64,000 nucleotides of DNA from contig CAKKNE010000001.1 of NCBI GenBank assembly GCA_918797485.1, positions 5,146,001 through 5,210,000 of the forward strand, read 5' to 3'. Source of the DNA: Pelagomonas calceolata (lineage: Eukaryota; Sar; Pelagophyceae; Pelagomonadales; Pelagomonadaceae). Below, one piece after another: positions 10,737 through 20,177 of this stretch. The translations under genes and the position numbers were made by a program. Positions within the stretch are counted from its first letter, which is position 1. The number at the start of each line of letters is the position of its first letter. Below the pieces are notes generated by a model. It had not been told where the DNA came from. It did not search any database and saw only the letters and a list, made by a program, of their open reading frames with translations.

Positions 10737-11264
10737 ATGGTCGCCCGCACGATCGTACTCCTGGCGACCCTCGCGACGCCCTCGGTCGCCGTCGAGCGCC
10801 GCTGGGCCCACCAGCTCGGGCACCGCTGGCGCGCGCTGACCAGCTCGACGCCGGCGGCAGCCAGCATCGACCACGAGTGGCGCGACAGTAGTGGAGCGTG
10901 CGCGATCGAGTTCGCGACGTGCAACGCCCCACAACTGAAAATCAATCTGACGGGCTTCGGGAGCGCGAGTATTGGGCGCCCCGCGACGGAGGCGCTGGGC
11001 CACGCCATCGCCCGCGCGCGCGCCGACGCGGGCTCGGTGGACGCCCTCGTCGACATGACGGACGCGTCCGCGGCGTCGACGACGTGTATCCTGGCCTGCC
11101 GCCGGTTTTTGTTGAGGCATGGATCATCCCTCGGGCGCGTCGCGGTCGTCGGCAAGGGCCCCCAGCTCTTCTTCATGCGCCTGTGCACGCGGCTCGCGCG
11201 CTTCCGCAAGGTCCGCGTCTTCGGGTCGCAGGCGGCGGCGGACCGGTGGCTGCTGGAGGCTTGA
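10737..11264 (+). CDS. SpoIIAA/STAS-like secretory-pathway protein
   Basis: 175 residues. An N-terminal hydrophobic stretch (MVARTIVLLATLATPSVAVE) looks like a signal peptide. The rest has the alternating strand/helix pattern of SpoIIAA-like (STAS/SEC14-type) domains: a beta segment QLKINLTGFGS, a long helix, VDALVDMTDAS, a helix with CRRFLLRHGSSLGRVAVVGKGPQ, and a terminal FGSQAAADRWL that matches the usual end of bacterial SpoIIAA-like proteins. Such domains often bind lipids or regulatory partners; no catalytic residue is evident. The frame is open upstream to 10464, but the signal-like start at 10737 is preferred. Family assignment is by pattern recognition. Confidence 0.55.
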   Translation: MVARTIVLLATLATPSVAVERRWAHQLGHRWRALTSSTPAAASIDHEWRDSSGACAIEFATCNAPQLKINLTGFGSASIGRPATEALGHAIARARADAGSVDALVDMTDASAASTTCILACRRFLLRHGSSLGRVAVVGKGPQLFFMRLCTRLARFRKVRVFGSQAAADRWLLEA

Positions 11265-11337
11265 CTCCTTCCTCCTCCCGGGGGGTTGTGTAATGTTGAT
11301 TTGTAATAAGAATAGTACTCACAACTTAGGCGGCGAC

Positions 11338-12666
11338 CTAGAGCGGCAACCAGCCCTCCTGGCCCGGGTTCATGCAACGCTCGTGGCCCGACTCCCAACC
11401 GCCGTCGCGTATAAGTCGTACGGTCAGCCAGCGCGTCTCGTCGTCGTCGTCGTCGTCGTCATCCGACTCCCACTCGACGTCCGATTGGCAATCAATTCGT
11501 GGCGGGGGTCCCAGAGGAGGCCCCTGGCGCGCCCCGCGGCGTTGCGCTGAACCCAACCAAGGCCCTTCGACCTTGCCAACGCCAGGTATCTCGTCCGGGA
11601 AAGTGACACTGCCGTTTTCGATGACGCTGGCCCGCTTGACCCAAGGAGGGCCGCGGCCCGGGAGTTGGCCAAAACTTCTATGTTGCGACACGAATTGAGT
11701 CGACGCGTCGAAACGGATCCGGGACCCTGCATCCTTGGCAATAACTCCAGAATGCGTACAGCAGCGAATGCGGCACGCCTGCAAATCCGCTCGTGCTCCA
11801 CCTTCGGCCATGCAGGCGTACTTGTTGGCTCCCTGGAAATCCACGCGCTCGAGCACCATGCTAGACTGCGGGCCCTCCGGTTCATCGCAATTTTCGCTGA
11901 TGGCGCCGAAATAGCTCCGGTTGACCGTGGTGTCTCTCGCCTCGATACGCCCGCCGCTGCTTGCCCGGAGCGCCATTCGGCCGAAGTTCGAGAACCAACA
12001 GTTCTCGATAGTGACGCGTGCGCCCTGGGTGGCAACTATGCCGCAGTCGTAGTTGCCCAACTCAACCGGCTCGTGCTCCTCCTCTACCTCGTCCCAGTCG
12101 TCAGAGACGCCCAAAAACGCAATATTGCGGAGCGTCAGTTGCGCGCCCGCGCCCTCGACCCAGAACACGCCGCCGTCGTCTTCTTCGCCGCCGCCGACGC
12201 GGGGTTCGTCAGATCCGCAAATCCAGGGGGATTCGCGGTGAGCGCTGTGCTCGAACTCGCCGCGCGGCGTCCGCCGCGTGCCGTAATTTAAACCTTTGGT
12301 GTTGCCCACGATCTGAAGGCGTATGGGCGGCACAGTGATAACCCTCTGGGAATCGTAGAAGCCATCGTCCACGAGTATCGTGTCGCCGTCGCGAGCCTGG
12401 GCGATCGCGTCTGCCAAGGATTCGGACCGCGCCAGGATTGTGTCCGCGCCCACGCCCACGCGGATCAGGTTGTTCGATACCGGCGCCAGATACGCCTTGG
12501 CCGTGCGGCCGGCGGTGCGAGGAATGTCGAGCGTGCACGCCTGGCCGCCCTTCACGAGGACGCAGTATGGGCCCGCGATGTCGATGATTTTTCTTATTAG
12601 CTCATCAGGCAGGTTTGCATGCCGTCGCTGCTGGACGCGCTGGCGCTGCGCGCGCGTGGCGGGCAT
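11338..12666 (-). CDS. F-box-like / right-handed beta-helix protein
   Basis: 442 residues. Near the N-terminus LPDELIRKIIDIAGP resembles the first helix of an F-box. Residues about 60-330 look like a pectate-lyase-type right-handed beta-helix (DAIAQARDGDTILVDDGFYDSQRV, then repeated turns such as GARVTIENCWFSNFG and GGRIEARDTTVNRS). This arrangement recalls FBXO11-like proteins, in which the F-box recruits a ubiquitin ligase and the helix binds substrate; that role is inference. A run of eight Asp codons (a GTC-repeat microsatellite on the + strand near 11446-11465) lies close to the C-terminus. I start at the ATG at 12666, because the frame further upstream has poor coding character. Confidence 0.6.
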   Translation of the reverse strand: MPATRAQRQRVQQRRHANLPDELIRKIIDIAGPYCVLVKGGQACTLDIPRTAGRTAKAYLAPVSNNLIRVGVGADTILARSESLADAIAQARDGDTILVDDGFYDSQRVITVPPIRLQIVGNTKGLNYGTRRTPRGEFEHSAHRESPWICGSDEPRVGGGEEDDGGVFWVEGAGAQLTLRNIAFLGVSDDWDEVEEEHEPVELGNYDCGIVATQGARVTIENCWFSNFGRMALRASSGGRIEARDTTVNRSYFGAISENCDEPEGPQSSMVLERVDFQGANKYACMAEGGARADLQACRIRCCTHSGVIAKDAGSRIRFDASTQFVSQHRSFGQLPGRGPPWVKRASVIENGSVTFPDEIPGVGKVEGPWLGSAQRRGARQGPPLGPPPRIDCQSDVEWESDDDDDDDDETRWLTVRLIRDGGWESGHERCMNPGQEGWLPL

Positions 12667-12776
12667 TGCTCTGGCAGCGAGACGTGGACTGTCGCTGCAC
12701 TGTGGGGCGCTTTGGACACGCGTTAAGCAATTTATGTGGGAGCTAGGCGCGAGGTAAGCCCAAGGCGCCGTGTTGG

Positions 12777-12797
12777 CTAGAGTGTCTGTAACGCTAG
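12777..12797. promoter_or_regulatory. CTAG palindrome in divergent promoter
   Basis: CTAG ... ACGCTAG inverted repeat in the spacer between the beta-helix gene (start 111 bases away, minus strand) and the S9 peptidase gene (start 136 bases away, plus strand). Confidence 0.5.
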
Positions 12798-12932
12798 CTA
12801 GCAAGCCAGTCATCAGGCAGTCGCGCCACCGCACACAGGCATCGTCTCACAGCTTTGAGACGTGCCGTAAGCTGCACTGTGAGAGCGCTGTCACACAGCG
12901 CAGCGCATTGAGCCGCCACGAGGCCACGACCT

Positions 12933-15400
12933 ATGCGCCACCGCAGCAGCAGCCTCCTCGCCCTCGTCCTCCGCGGCGCAGCATCGATGGCGGCACCCAA
13001 GACCCCGCAGTCTACGCTCAGACCGGCCAAGGGCAGCGCAATAACGTTTGACGACATCGCGCGGATTCCAAGACCAGGTAGCCAAGGCGTCGCCAAGGCC
13101 GCGTTCTCGCCCGACGGCACGCACTTGACCTATTTAAAGTCCGGCGACGGCTCGCTGACGACGCAGCTCTACGCTACGGATGTCGCCACTGGAACGACCA
13201 AACTGGCCTTCGGGTCCGAGACGAACGAGGACTCGTTCACGCTGAGCAAGGAAGAGCAGATGCGTCGGGAAAGGGCCAGAGTCATGGCGACGGGCGTGAC
13301 GACGTACGCGTGGGCGAAGAATGCTGATGTTTTATTAGTGCCGGCGGACGGCGCCTTGTTCGTGAAGCAGGGTATTGCTGGCGCGGCCACGAAGCTCTTC
13401 GATGTCGATGCGTTCCCGGACGTCGGCCGGGGCCCTCCCCTAGATGCGAAGCTGTCTGAGGATGGTTCAAGGGTTGTGTTTGTTTGGAATGATGAGGTGA
13501 CCACCAGCGTCTCTCTTGTATGAAGCGTCGGTCGATGAAAAAAACTCACACGAAACATATACACTCAGACTTCTGAATTGTCCGTGAATGACCCGTGACA
13601 TCCCAATATACTCCGAGACCGCTACATATCGATGAAATGAGAGAACGTTGTCGTTGCGGCTCTCACAACAAAAACACGCAGGTCTGCGCCGTCGACATTA
13701 ATGAAGGCGTCCCGCGGCGCCTCACGACCGGCGCGAGGGACGTGGAGGGCGTGACGAACGGCGTCGCCGACTACTGCGCCATGGAGGAGATGGACCGCTA
13801 CGAGGGCTTCTGGCTGTCTCCTACTGGTAACCGCGTCTGCTTCGAACAAGTGGACGAGACTGATGTGTATTTACTCAAAATCCCGCGGCCCGGCGACGCC
13901 GAGGACCCGGGCGCGGCCGAGGAGCATAGGTACCCTTTTTCCGGTGCCACGAATCCCTCTGTGAAATTAGGAGTGGTTGGCGTGAGTGGTGGAGACGTCG
14001 CGTGGCTCGATTTAACAAAGGCCGGACTGGGCGAAGATACGTATCTGGCGAGAGTATACTGGGCCTCCGACGCCACCGTGTTGGCCTGCGTCCAATCGCG
14101 AGACCAGCGGACGATGAGATTAGTTGCTTACGATATCGATAAGGGCACAGATAGAGTGGTCCTCGAGGAGACCAATAAAGCCTGGCTGAACCTGAACGAC
14201 TGTCTCAGGTGGGGTATTGTGGAGGGTGAAGTCCTGATCGCGTCGGAGCGCGACGGCGTCCAGCACCTCTACGTCCACAGTACGGGAGACGGTAAGGTCT
14301 TGAGAAGGCTCACGGAGGGCACGGACTGCGTCGTCGAAGAGTTAATTGATATCCAGAACGGCCTCGTCTACTACCTAGGAGGCGATGTCGAACCAGCGAA
14401 ATGTACCGAGAGGCATCTGTTCAGCGTGCCCTATGATGGGTCATCACCACCAAAACGCGTCGACGACGCGGCGGGTGTTTATCTCGACGCCGCCGCCGTC
14501 TCCAAGAGTGGCGCGGTCTTCCTCCAGCATAGTGCTGTGGATGCGCCCGTCGTCGCGGAATTAAGAAGTGAGACCACGACAATTCTGAAAGATGCGTCGG
14601 ACGCACCGTTAGTCTCCCAGCTCAAGCCGCCCGAGTTCTTCGAGATCCCGTCGACGGACGGCGCGACGACGTTACGGGGCGCCTACTACGCGCCCGATGC
14701 AAACAAGTACGGGCCCGGGCCGTGGCCGACGGTCGTCAGTTGTTATGGCGGGCCCCACGTGCAGTTCGTGGCCGATAAATATGCGACGATGACCGGTGAC
14801 CTGCGGGCGCAGCATCTACGAGAAAGGGGCTACTTAGTTATCAAAGTAGACAATCGCGGGTCGAAAAGACGAGGTTTAGCTTTTGAGGCGGCGGTCCAGA
14901 ATAAGTTTGGGTGTTTGGAGGTCGACGATCAAGTGGCCGCCGTCGAGTGGGCCGTGTTATGTGGCAAGGCGGATCCCACGAGGGTGGGCATCTTCGGCTG
15001 GTCCTACGGCGGCTACCTGTCGGCGATGTGCCTCGCCAAGGCGCCCATGGTGTTCCGGTGTGCCGTGGCGGGCGCGCCGGTCGCGGCCTGGGATGGGTAC
15101 GACACGCATTATACGGAAAGGTACATGGGCACGCCCTCGTCGAATCCCGAGGGGTACAAAGAAGGCGACGTCTGCACGCACGTCGCGAACGTCGAAGGGG
15201 CGCTTATGCTGGTCCACGGTCTCGTCGACGAAAACGTCCACTTCCGGCATACCGCTAGGATCGCCCAGGCCATGGTCGACGCGGGAAAGGCCTACGACCT
15301 GCTGTGCTTCCCGAACGAGCGGCACTCGCCGCGGTCGGAGAAGGACCGGGCCTACCAGGAGGAGCGCGTCTTCGCGTTCCTGGAGACGTGGCTGAAGTAA
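12933..15400 (+). CDS. S9 prolyl oligopeptidase family peptidase, DPP8/9-like (two exons)
   Basis: Exons 12933-13496 and 13682-15400 join in phase 0 to give 760 residues. The intron of 185 bases begins GTGACC and ends CACGCAG. Splicing restores a continuous propeller reading (VWNDE then VCAVDIN). The N-terminal half is the beta-propeller of the DPP-IV family, with the substrate-anchoring Glu pair in CAMEEMDRYEGFW at residues 223-224. The C-terminal alpha/beta hydrolase carries the catalytic triad: Ser629 in GWSYGG, Asp704 in LVDENVHF and His736 in NERHSP. The enzyme should remove X-Pro or X-Ala dipeptides from peptide N-termini. No strong signal peptide is seen, which fits the cytosolic DPP8/9 branch. 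An alternative ATG lies at residue 19. Confidence 0.88.
13497..13681 (+). other. intron of the S9 peptidase gene
   Basis: 185-base phase-0 intron with donor GAG/GTGACC and acceptor CACGCAG/GTC. It carries in-frame stops and is needed to join the two halves of the propeller. It shares the CACGCAG 3' end with other introns here but has no clear terminal inverted repeats. Confidence 0.85.
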
Positions 15401-15413
15401 CTACAAGTATTAA

Positions 15414-15638
15414 TCACCGCGTGCCCGGCTGCGTCTCGCGGACGCGGAGCGCAAATCGGGACTTTCGTAGGTCGAACTCAATGCCTCGTGTCAGCGGGTT
15501 CGCGCCACCGAGCACGCGCCGCGCGGTCCGTTCTATCTCCTCGAGCGTCGTCACGGCCTCGTGGAGATCGTCGAGCGTGGCGTCGGGGTCCATGCAGCGG
15601 GGCCCGTGGTACGACTTCTGGCGGGCCCTCGGCGGCAC
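15414..15638 (-). pseudogene. fragment of a MYND-TPR paralogue
   Basis: On the minus strand this segment reads DATLDDLHEAVTTLEEIERT followed by ARRVLGGANP. That is almost the same as the C-terminal TPR part of the MYND/RING/TPR gene at 24795-26150 (GATLDDLREAVTTLEDAERI, ARRVLGGAHP). The DNA of 15503-15582 aligns without gaps to 25115-25194, with roughly seven differences in 80 bases by eye. There is no MYND finger and no complete gene, so this is a relic or a copied segment. It sits between the S9 peptidase stop and the sulfotransferase, and overlaps the latter's first codons. Confidence 0.6.
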
Positions 15639-16817
15639 CGACGCTATATATCATGGCCTCGACGCGACGGAGCGCGCGTGGTTGCAAATAGAGCAGGCCG
15701 CCCGTCTGAAATCGGCGCGCGGCGTCCCGGGCCCGTTCAACTCGAGCCGGACCTTTCCCGCGGACCGCCTCGCGCTCTTCGCGCGGGCGCTGGGCGCGCC
15801 CTTCAACAATCTAGAGGCGCGCTTGGAACGAGAACTGGACCGGGGCGCGACGGCCACGAATGTAAGCCGGGGCGACCGCAAACTTTTTGTGGTCGTGACG
15901 ATCCAGCGCACGGGGAGCACGTGGCTCACGCACGAGCTCGACTCACACTCCTGCATCAGTAGCGCCGGCGAATTATTTCTAAGTGCCAAGGAGGGCAAGA
16001 TGCGCCACACGACGTGGACGTGGAAGGAGTCCACGAAGTTCGAGATGCTCGCGGCGTTAATAAATGCGAATCTCGACCACCAAGACCCGCTGCTCGAGGG
16101 CGTGCCCCACAACCACGCGAAGTGGCGCGACCGATGTGTCTATCAACAGACGACGGGTCTAAAAGCCGAGGCTTGTGGATTTAAGTGGATGCTGTCGCAG
16201 GGCGTCGACCTGGCCTGGGACGCGTGGTTCGGGCGCCTCGCGCAGAACCACGGCATCTCCCTCATCTTCCTGAAGCGCGAGAACTTGCTGAGGAACTTCT
16301 TGTCGTGGTACGACAAAGAACGCCACGCGCTGTCCGGCGGCGATGGTAGAGTAGTGACGGGGCGCTTCCGCCTGCCTACCGAAGTATTAATAGAGGACAT
16401 GGTGCCCGGCGGCGTCGAGAGGTCCCTTCTGTCGCGTCGGACGCCGCGACGCCGCACGCGTTCATCACGCAGGAGAAGACGGAGGCGCAGTTCGCGCGCC
16501 TGGACAAGATCGCGGCGGACGCTAAACAACGAGGCCTCCGGACGCTCGCGGTCACGTACGAGGGGCTCCAGGCGCCCTGCCGGGGGTGCGCCGAGGACAA
16601 GGCCGCGGGCCTCGCGCGCGTGGCGCGCTTCGTGCTCCCGAAGCCGGGCGCCTGCGCGAGAAACTTCACCTTCGCGGGCCGCGAGGACGACGGCGACGTC
16701 AAGCTCCACGCGGCAACCGTCGCGGAGTCGATCACTAATTGGGCGGAAGTCGTCGCCAAGCTCCGGGGGACGCGCTTCGAGAAATACCTCACGATGGACG
16801 GGTCGGTGCTCCCATAG
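15592..16817 (+). CDS. sulfotransferase-like protein (two exons)
   Basis: A PAPS-dependent sulfotransferase-type fold. The 5'-phosphosulfate loop is visible as TIQRTGSTWLTHEL near residues 103-116, and the 3'-phosphate region as IFLKRENLLRNFLSWYD near 225-241. The frame changes downstream. An intron ending in CACGCAG at 16472 restores it, with a donor at 16414 (59 bases) or 16402 (71 bases), both phase 0. Exons 15592-16413 and 16473-16817 give 388 residues and continue with EKTEAQFARLDKIAADAKQR and LRTLAVTYEGLQ, the normal family C-terminus. The acceptor substrate is unknown. The first codons overlap the MYND-TPR relic on the other strand, so the 5' end may have been built on copied DNA. Confidence 0.65.
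16414..16472 (+). other. predicted intron of the sulfotransferase gene
   Basis: Needed to pass from one frame to the next. The sequence GTCGCGTCGGACGCCGCGAC inside it resembles the core found in other introns here. An equally phase-compatible donor lies at 16402. A true frameshift is the alternative explanation. Confidence 0.55.
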
Positions 16818-16833
16818 CTAATGTACATACTCA

Positions 16834-17916
16834 TTACGTCGTTTCTAGCCCCTGTGACGACCCTCCCTTGCGGTCGCGGACCACCGCGAGGCCGAACGCG
16901 AAGAGTTGCGCCAGGCAGGGTGCGAGCCACGTGCCGGCGACGGCCGCGGAGCCGGCCGTCGCCGCGGCGCGGTAGTAGTCCCTCCGCTCGTCGGCGCGGC
17001 GGTCGTCGCGCCATCGGTCCGCCGCTTCTCGAAATGCCTCGGCTCGTGGCCCCGCTCGCTCGGGCGGTGCCGTGACCTGGAAGTATTTCTCCGCCCTCGC
17101 GCACGCCTCCTCTATTTCCGTCTCGGACGGCGCCGCGGGCCGCCACGGCGCGATGATCGCCTGCTCGACGGCGTAGCTGCTTCCTGCTGCGAGCACCGCC
17201 GCGACGAGCGGCGCGAACAAAAGGGCGCCCTGGAGGCCCGCGCCGACGAGCGGCCACAATACCCGCTCGGGATCGCCATATAATTCTTCCGGCGTCAAAG
17301 CGGCGGCCGACGCGAGCCTCACGAACGCGTCACGCACGTACGGCTGCGCGATGCCGTGCGCGTATAAATTGGACATCACGACGTACGTCGCTCCGAGCGC
17401 ACCCCGCGCCGCAAATGCCGTCACGCTGTCTTCGTCGTAGCGCCGCGCGACCCGCACAGGTAATTGCTCGTCGTCAATAGTAAGGCGCAGCGGGCTCAGC
17501 GGCAGCGCCACGGCCGCTCTTAGAGGCGTCTCGTCCGTGTCCCGGACCACAAAAAACAACGCCACGGTCGCGAGAACGCCTCGTATGACGTCCGGGGACA
17601 TGTCCTTGGCCGGTAGAAAGCCGAGCACCGGGGCAATAATCAGCCATTCCAATGGCCCCAGCAGCGCGAGCGACACGAGCCACGTCGGGAAGGAAGCGTC
17701 CCAGCGCCGGTTCGCCTCCGTTGCGCTGGGCTTCCGCGGCTCTATGTCAAGCACCTCAACGAAGCGGCGGCGACCGATCGACTCGTCCTCTGCCGCAGCG
17801 ACTTTATCATCATCGCTTTGTGCTGCAGGGCGTGCGCGCGTGCGAGTACAATGCAGGGGTGTGGGCGGCAGCCATGCGGATGCCGCGCAGGCGTAGAAAG
17901 CGATCGCGTTTCGCAT
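16834..17916 (-). CDS. plastid-targeted multi-pass membrane protein, function unknown
   Basis: 360 residues. The N-terminus MRNAIAFYACAASAW followed by LPPTPLHC is a signal peptide ending in an ASA-aromatic motif and a basic stretch. This is the bipartite presequence known for stramenopile complex plastids, so targeting there is likely. About five hydrophobic segments follow, including WLVSLALLGPLEWLIIAPVL, GVLATVALFFVV and a C-terminal AVAGTWLAPCLAQLFAFGLA. I do not recognise the family. The ATG at 17916 is chosen over 17949 because it places the hydrophobic segment at the start. The 3' end faces the sulfotransferase stop with 16 bases between them. Confidence 0.6.
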   Translation of the reverse strand: MRNAIAFYACAASAWLPPTPLHCTRTRARPAAQSDDDKVAAAEDESIGRRRFVEVLDIEPRKPSATEANRRWDASFPTWLVSLALLGPLEWLIIAPVLGFLPAKDMSPDVIRGVLATVALFFVVRDTDETPLRAAVALPLSPLRLTIDDEQLPVRVARRYDEDSVTAFAARGALGATYVVMSNLYAHGIAQPYVRDAFVRLASAAALTPEELYGDPERVLWPLVGAGLQGALLFAPLVAAVLAAGSSYAVEQAIIAPWRPAAPSETEIEEACARAEKYFQVTAPPERAGPRAEAFREAADRWRDDRRADERRDYYRAAATAGSAAVAGTWLAPCLAQLFAFGLAVVRDRKGGSSQGLETT

Positions 17917-18002
17917 CGGGTACTTCGAAATCGCTAAGAAACAAGGCAAACAGCCATCAGGTGCCCTGTCCTGCCTCGCAAAAGCTTTTGGTCTTGGGCT
18001 TC

Positions 18003-18024
18003 CTAGTGTCTTACTGGACGCTAG
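18003..18024. promoter_or_regulatory. CTAG palindrome in divergent promoter
   Basis: CTAGTG ... CGCTAG, 22 bases, 87 bases upstream of the plastid membrane protein start (minus) and 269 bases upstream of the ankyrin gene (plus). A second, tighter palindrome (AGCTAGGCGGCCTAGCT) lies near 18213-18230. Confidence 0.55.
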
Positions 18025-18292
18025 GTCAAAAAAAGCTGAAACCGGCGCTCAAAATCTACGGGGTTGGGCCACCGCTGGCCGAGTCACAGCTCTTCGTCGA
18101 CGACTCCGCAGCGCTGACCACGCGCTCTCGCGATCGCAACGCCTCTGGCTGCGCTGGGAAGGAGCACCAAGCCAAAACGAGTTAAAAGGAAATCAGCAGG
18201 CTCGGCCGGGTAGCTAGGCGGCCTAGCTCTAAGCAAAGCAAATCAACCGACAGCGGGATCGCGCGGCGGCAGCGCGCGGCGGCACCGAGGAC

Positions 18293-19081
18293 ATGGCAGC
18301 CATGGCCGACGGCGAGGGCGACGAGAAAGCTTTGAGGTTCTACACGGCCTGTTTTGATGGCAATTTGGACGAAGTTCAGAGGATCGTGCAGGGCAATCCT
18401 GATTTAGAATTAAATAGGGTGATCCACGGCGGCACGGCGTTCGCGGCGGCGGTGCAGAACTCGCACGTCGACGTGGTGCGGTACCTCGCGGGCCTGGGCG
18501 CGGACATGGAGACGCCGATCCACGACGGCGCGACGCCGGCCTTCATCGCGTGCTATCGGGGCAACGTCGAGATCGTGCGGTTTTTGTGTAGCCAGATGGT
18601 AAATTTGGAAACCCCAAACGCGAACGGGAACACGCCCTTTGCCATCGCGGCGCAACATAGAAGGCTGGATATCGCGGAAATATTATTGCAGCACGGCGTG
18701 AACATCGCGCCGGTCAACAAGAAAGGGAGCACGCCCTTTTTTTTCGCGTGCCAAGAGGGCAACCTGGACGTGGTCAAGTTCCTGGTGCGGAACGGCGCCG
18801 ACGCACGACTGGGAAAGAACGGCATCTCGCCCTTCCACATGGCCTGTTATCGCGGGCATTTAGATGTGGTCACTTACTTGGTCGTAGAGGTCGAGGTCGA
18901 CGCGCGCGCGGTCGACGGAAGTGGAAGGACGCCTTTGGAAGTAGCGCGGCGGGCGAAGAAGGCGGACGTCATCAACTTCCTCGAGCAGATCGACGCGGAG
19001 AAGGACAAGGGGATTGATCCATTACCGCTCTGCGCCGGGCCGAACGGGTCCTGCTCCGACGCGGGCTGCGCGCTGTCGTAG
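18293..19081 (+). CDS. ankyrin-repeat protein
   Basis: 262 residues with about six consecutive ankyrin repeats from residue 15 to 235. Typical units are DGATPAFIACYRGNVEIVRF, GNTPFAIAAQHRRLDIAEIL and GISPFHMACYRGHLDVVTYL. Such repeats bind protein partners; no catalytic domain is attached. The tail PLPLCAGPNGSCSDAGCALS is short and Cys-containing. The start is the first ATG at 18293, with a second Met three codons on. Confidence 0.85.
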   Translation: MAAMADGEGDEKALRFYTACFDGNLDEVQRIVQGNPDLELNRVIHGGTAFAAAVQNSHVDVVRYLAGLGADMETPIHDGATPAFIACYRGNVEIVRFLCSQMVNLETPNANGNTPFAIAAQHRRLDIAEILLQHGVNIAPVNKKGSTPFFFACQEGNLDVVKFLVRNGADARLGKNGISPFHMACYRGHLDVVTYLVVEVEVDARAVDGSGRTPLEVARRAKKADVINFLEQIDAEKDKGIDPLPLCAGPNGSCSDAGCALS

Positions 19082-19344
19082 TCGCTTTTTACTAATACTC
19101 TATACTTCCTGCTGTTGTGGGGAGACGCGTCGCGGCGATGATGGCGTCGTTGTGGCTCGCTCTCCAGTTTGACTGTGGCCCGGGCAGCCTTTGCGAGAAG
19201 GCAATGCGTTTGGGGCGAGGGCAGCGCGCCGTTGAATTCAAATCCAGCTGCGCGCAGTCATTTTGGTCGTATTTACCCCTTCACGACGCGTGGGCTGCCA
19301 TGCGATGTTGCTGGAGCGTCTTACCGCTGCCCAAACTAAATTTC

Positions 19345-20013
19345 ATGGCCAAAAGCGACCGTGACTTCGTGGTGGCCTGCTACGACGGCCAAGTGGAGGC
19401 AGTGACATTAATGTTGAAGAGCGGCCAATTCGACGGCAACACCTCTACTTCTGGGCAATCCGCCCTCTGCGCCGCGGCTGCCGGCGTCCGGGGCGGACGG
19501 CCGCAGAGCGACGAGATCAAGGTGCGGCTCATCCGGCTACTCTGCGCGCACGGCGCGGATCCGAACCGATTCAACTGGCGCAAGTGGAGCCCTCTGCATT
19601 ACGCCATCTTGAACGGAAGCAGCGTCGTGGCGACGGAGCTCCTCGACCAAGGCGCCGACGTCGACGCGCTCTTCGACGGCGCGACGCCGCTCGTGCTGGT
19701 GGCTTGCGAGGATCCACGTTATCCTACGACCGTATCTAATGGGGGTCCAGCGTGCGTCGTCGCCCATCAACGTTCCTCGGCTCTGACGCCAGGGGCCAAG
19801 CGGACTCTGATGCGACTCCTCTTGGATCGCGGCGCGTCGCCCCTCGCAATTCGAAACGCCCATCGCGTGACGGACGACGCGCGGACGATCCTGCGCCAGT
19901 ATTATTCGATCGTCGTGCACCTGAACGTGTTCGGGACCGCGTCCTCGTGCCCGAACCCCGCGCGGCTCTCCGCGATTGACCTGGTGCCCACCATCGCCTC
20001 GTATGTGATATGA
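19345..20013 (+). CDS. ankyrin-repeat protein
   Basis: 222 residues with three to four ankyrin repeats (DFVVACYDGQVEAVTLMLKS, WSPLHYAILNGSSVVATELL, LMRLLLDRGASPLAIRNAHR). The end, PARLSAIDLVPTIASYVI, resembles the short C-terminal helix seen in other ankyrin proteins of algae. I start at the ATG at 19345, where repeat character begins; ATGs at 19138 and 19141 in the same frame would add about 69 less convincing residues. It lies in tandem behind another ankyrin gene, but the two differ strongly in sequence, so recent duplication is not evident. Confidence 0.7.
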   Translation: MAKSDRDFVVACYDGQVEAVTLMLKSGQFDGNTSTSGQSALCAAAAGVRGGRPQSDEIKVRLIRLLCAHGADPNRFNWRKWSPLHYAILNGSSVVATELLDQGADVDALFDGATPLVLVACEDPRYPTTVSNGGPACVVAHQRSSALTPGAKRTLMRLLLDRGASPLAIRNAHRVTDDARTILRQYYSIVVHLNVFGTASSCPNPARLSAIDLVPTIASYVI

Positions 20014-20177
20014 TGCCGTAAGAAGGCTAGTGAGCGCGCAGAGACGTGTCCGGGCTCACGATTTAGCGGCTCGAGCGCCTCGCGCGCAGCGCGAGGCAGA
20101 GCGGGCTGCGTCTCACCGCCGCCTAGCGCTCGAAGGGCAGCACCGCCATCATCGTCGGAGGAGCGGCAGCGTAAGCC

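Noticed and set aside
11446-11475. GTC trinucleotide run
   Set aside because: It encodes the poly-Asp run of the beta-helix protein; an ordinary coding microsatellite.
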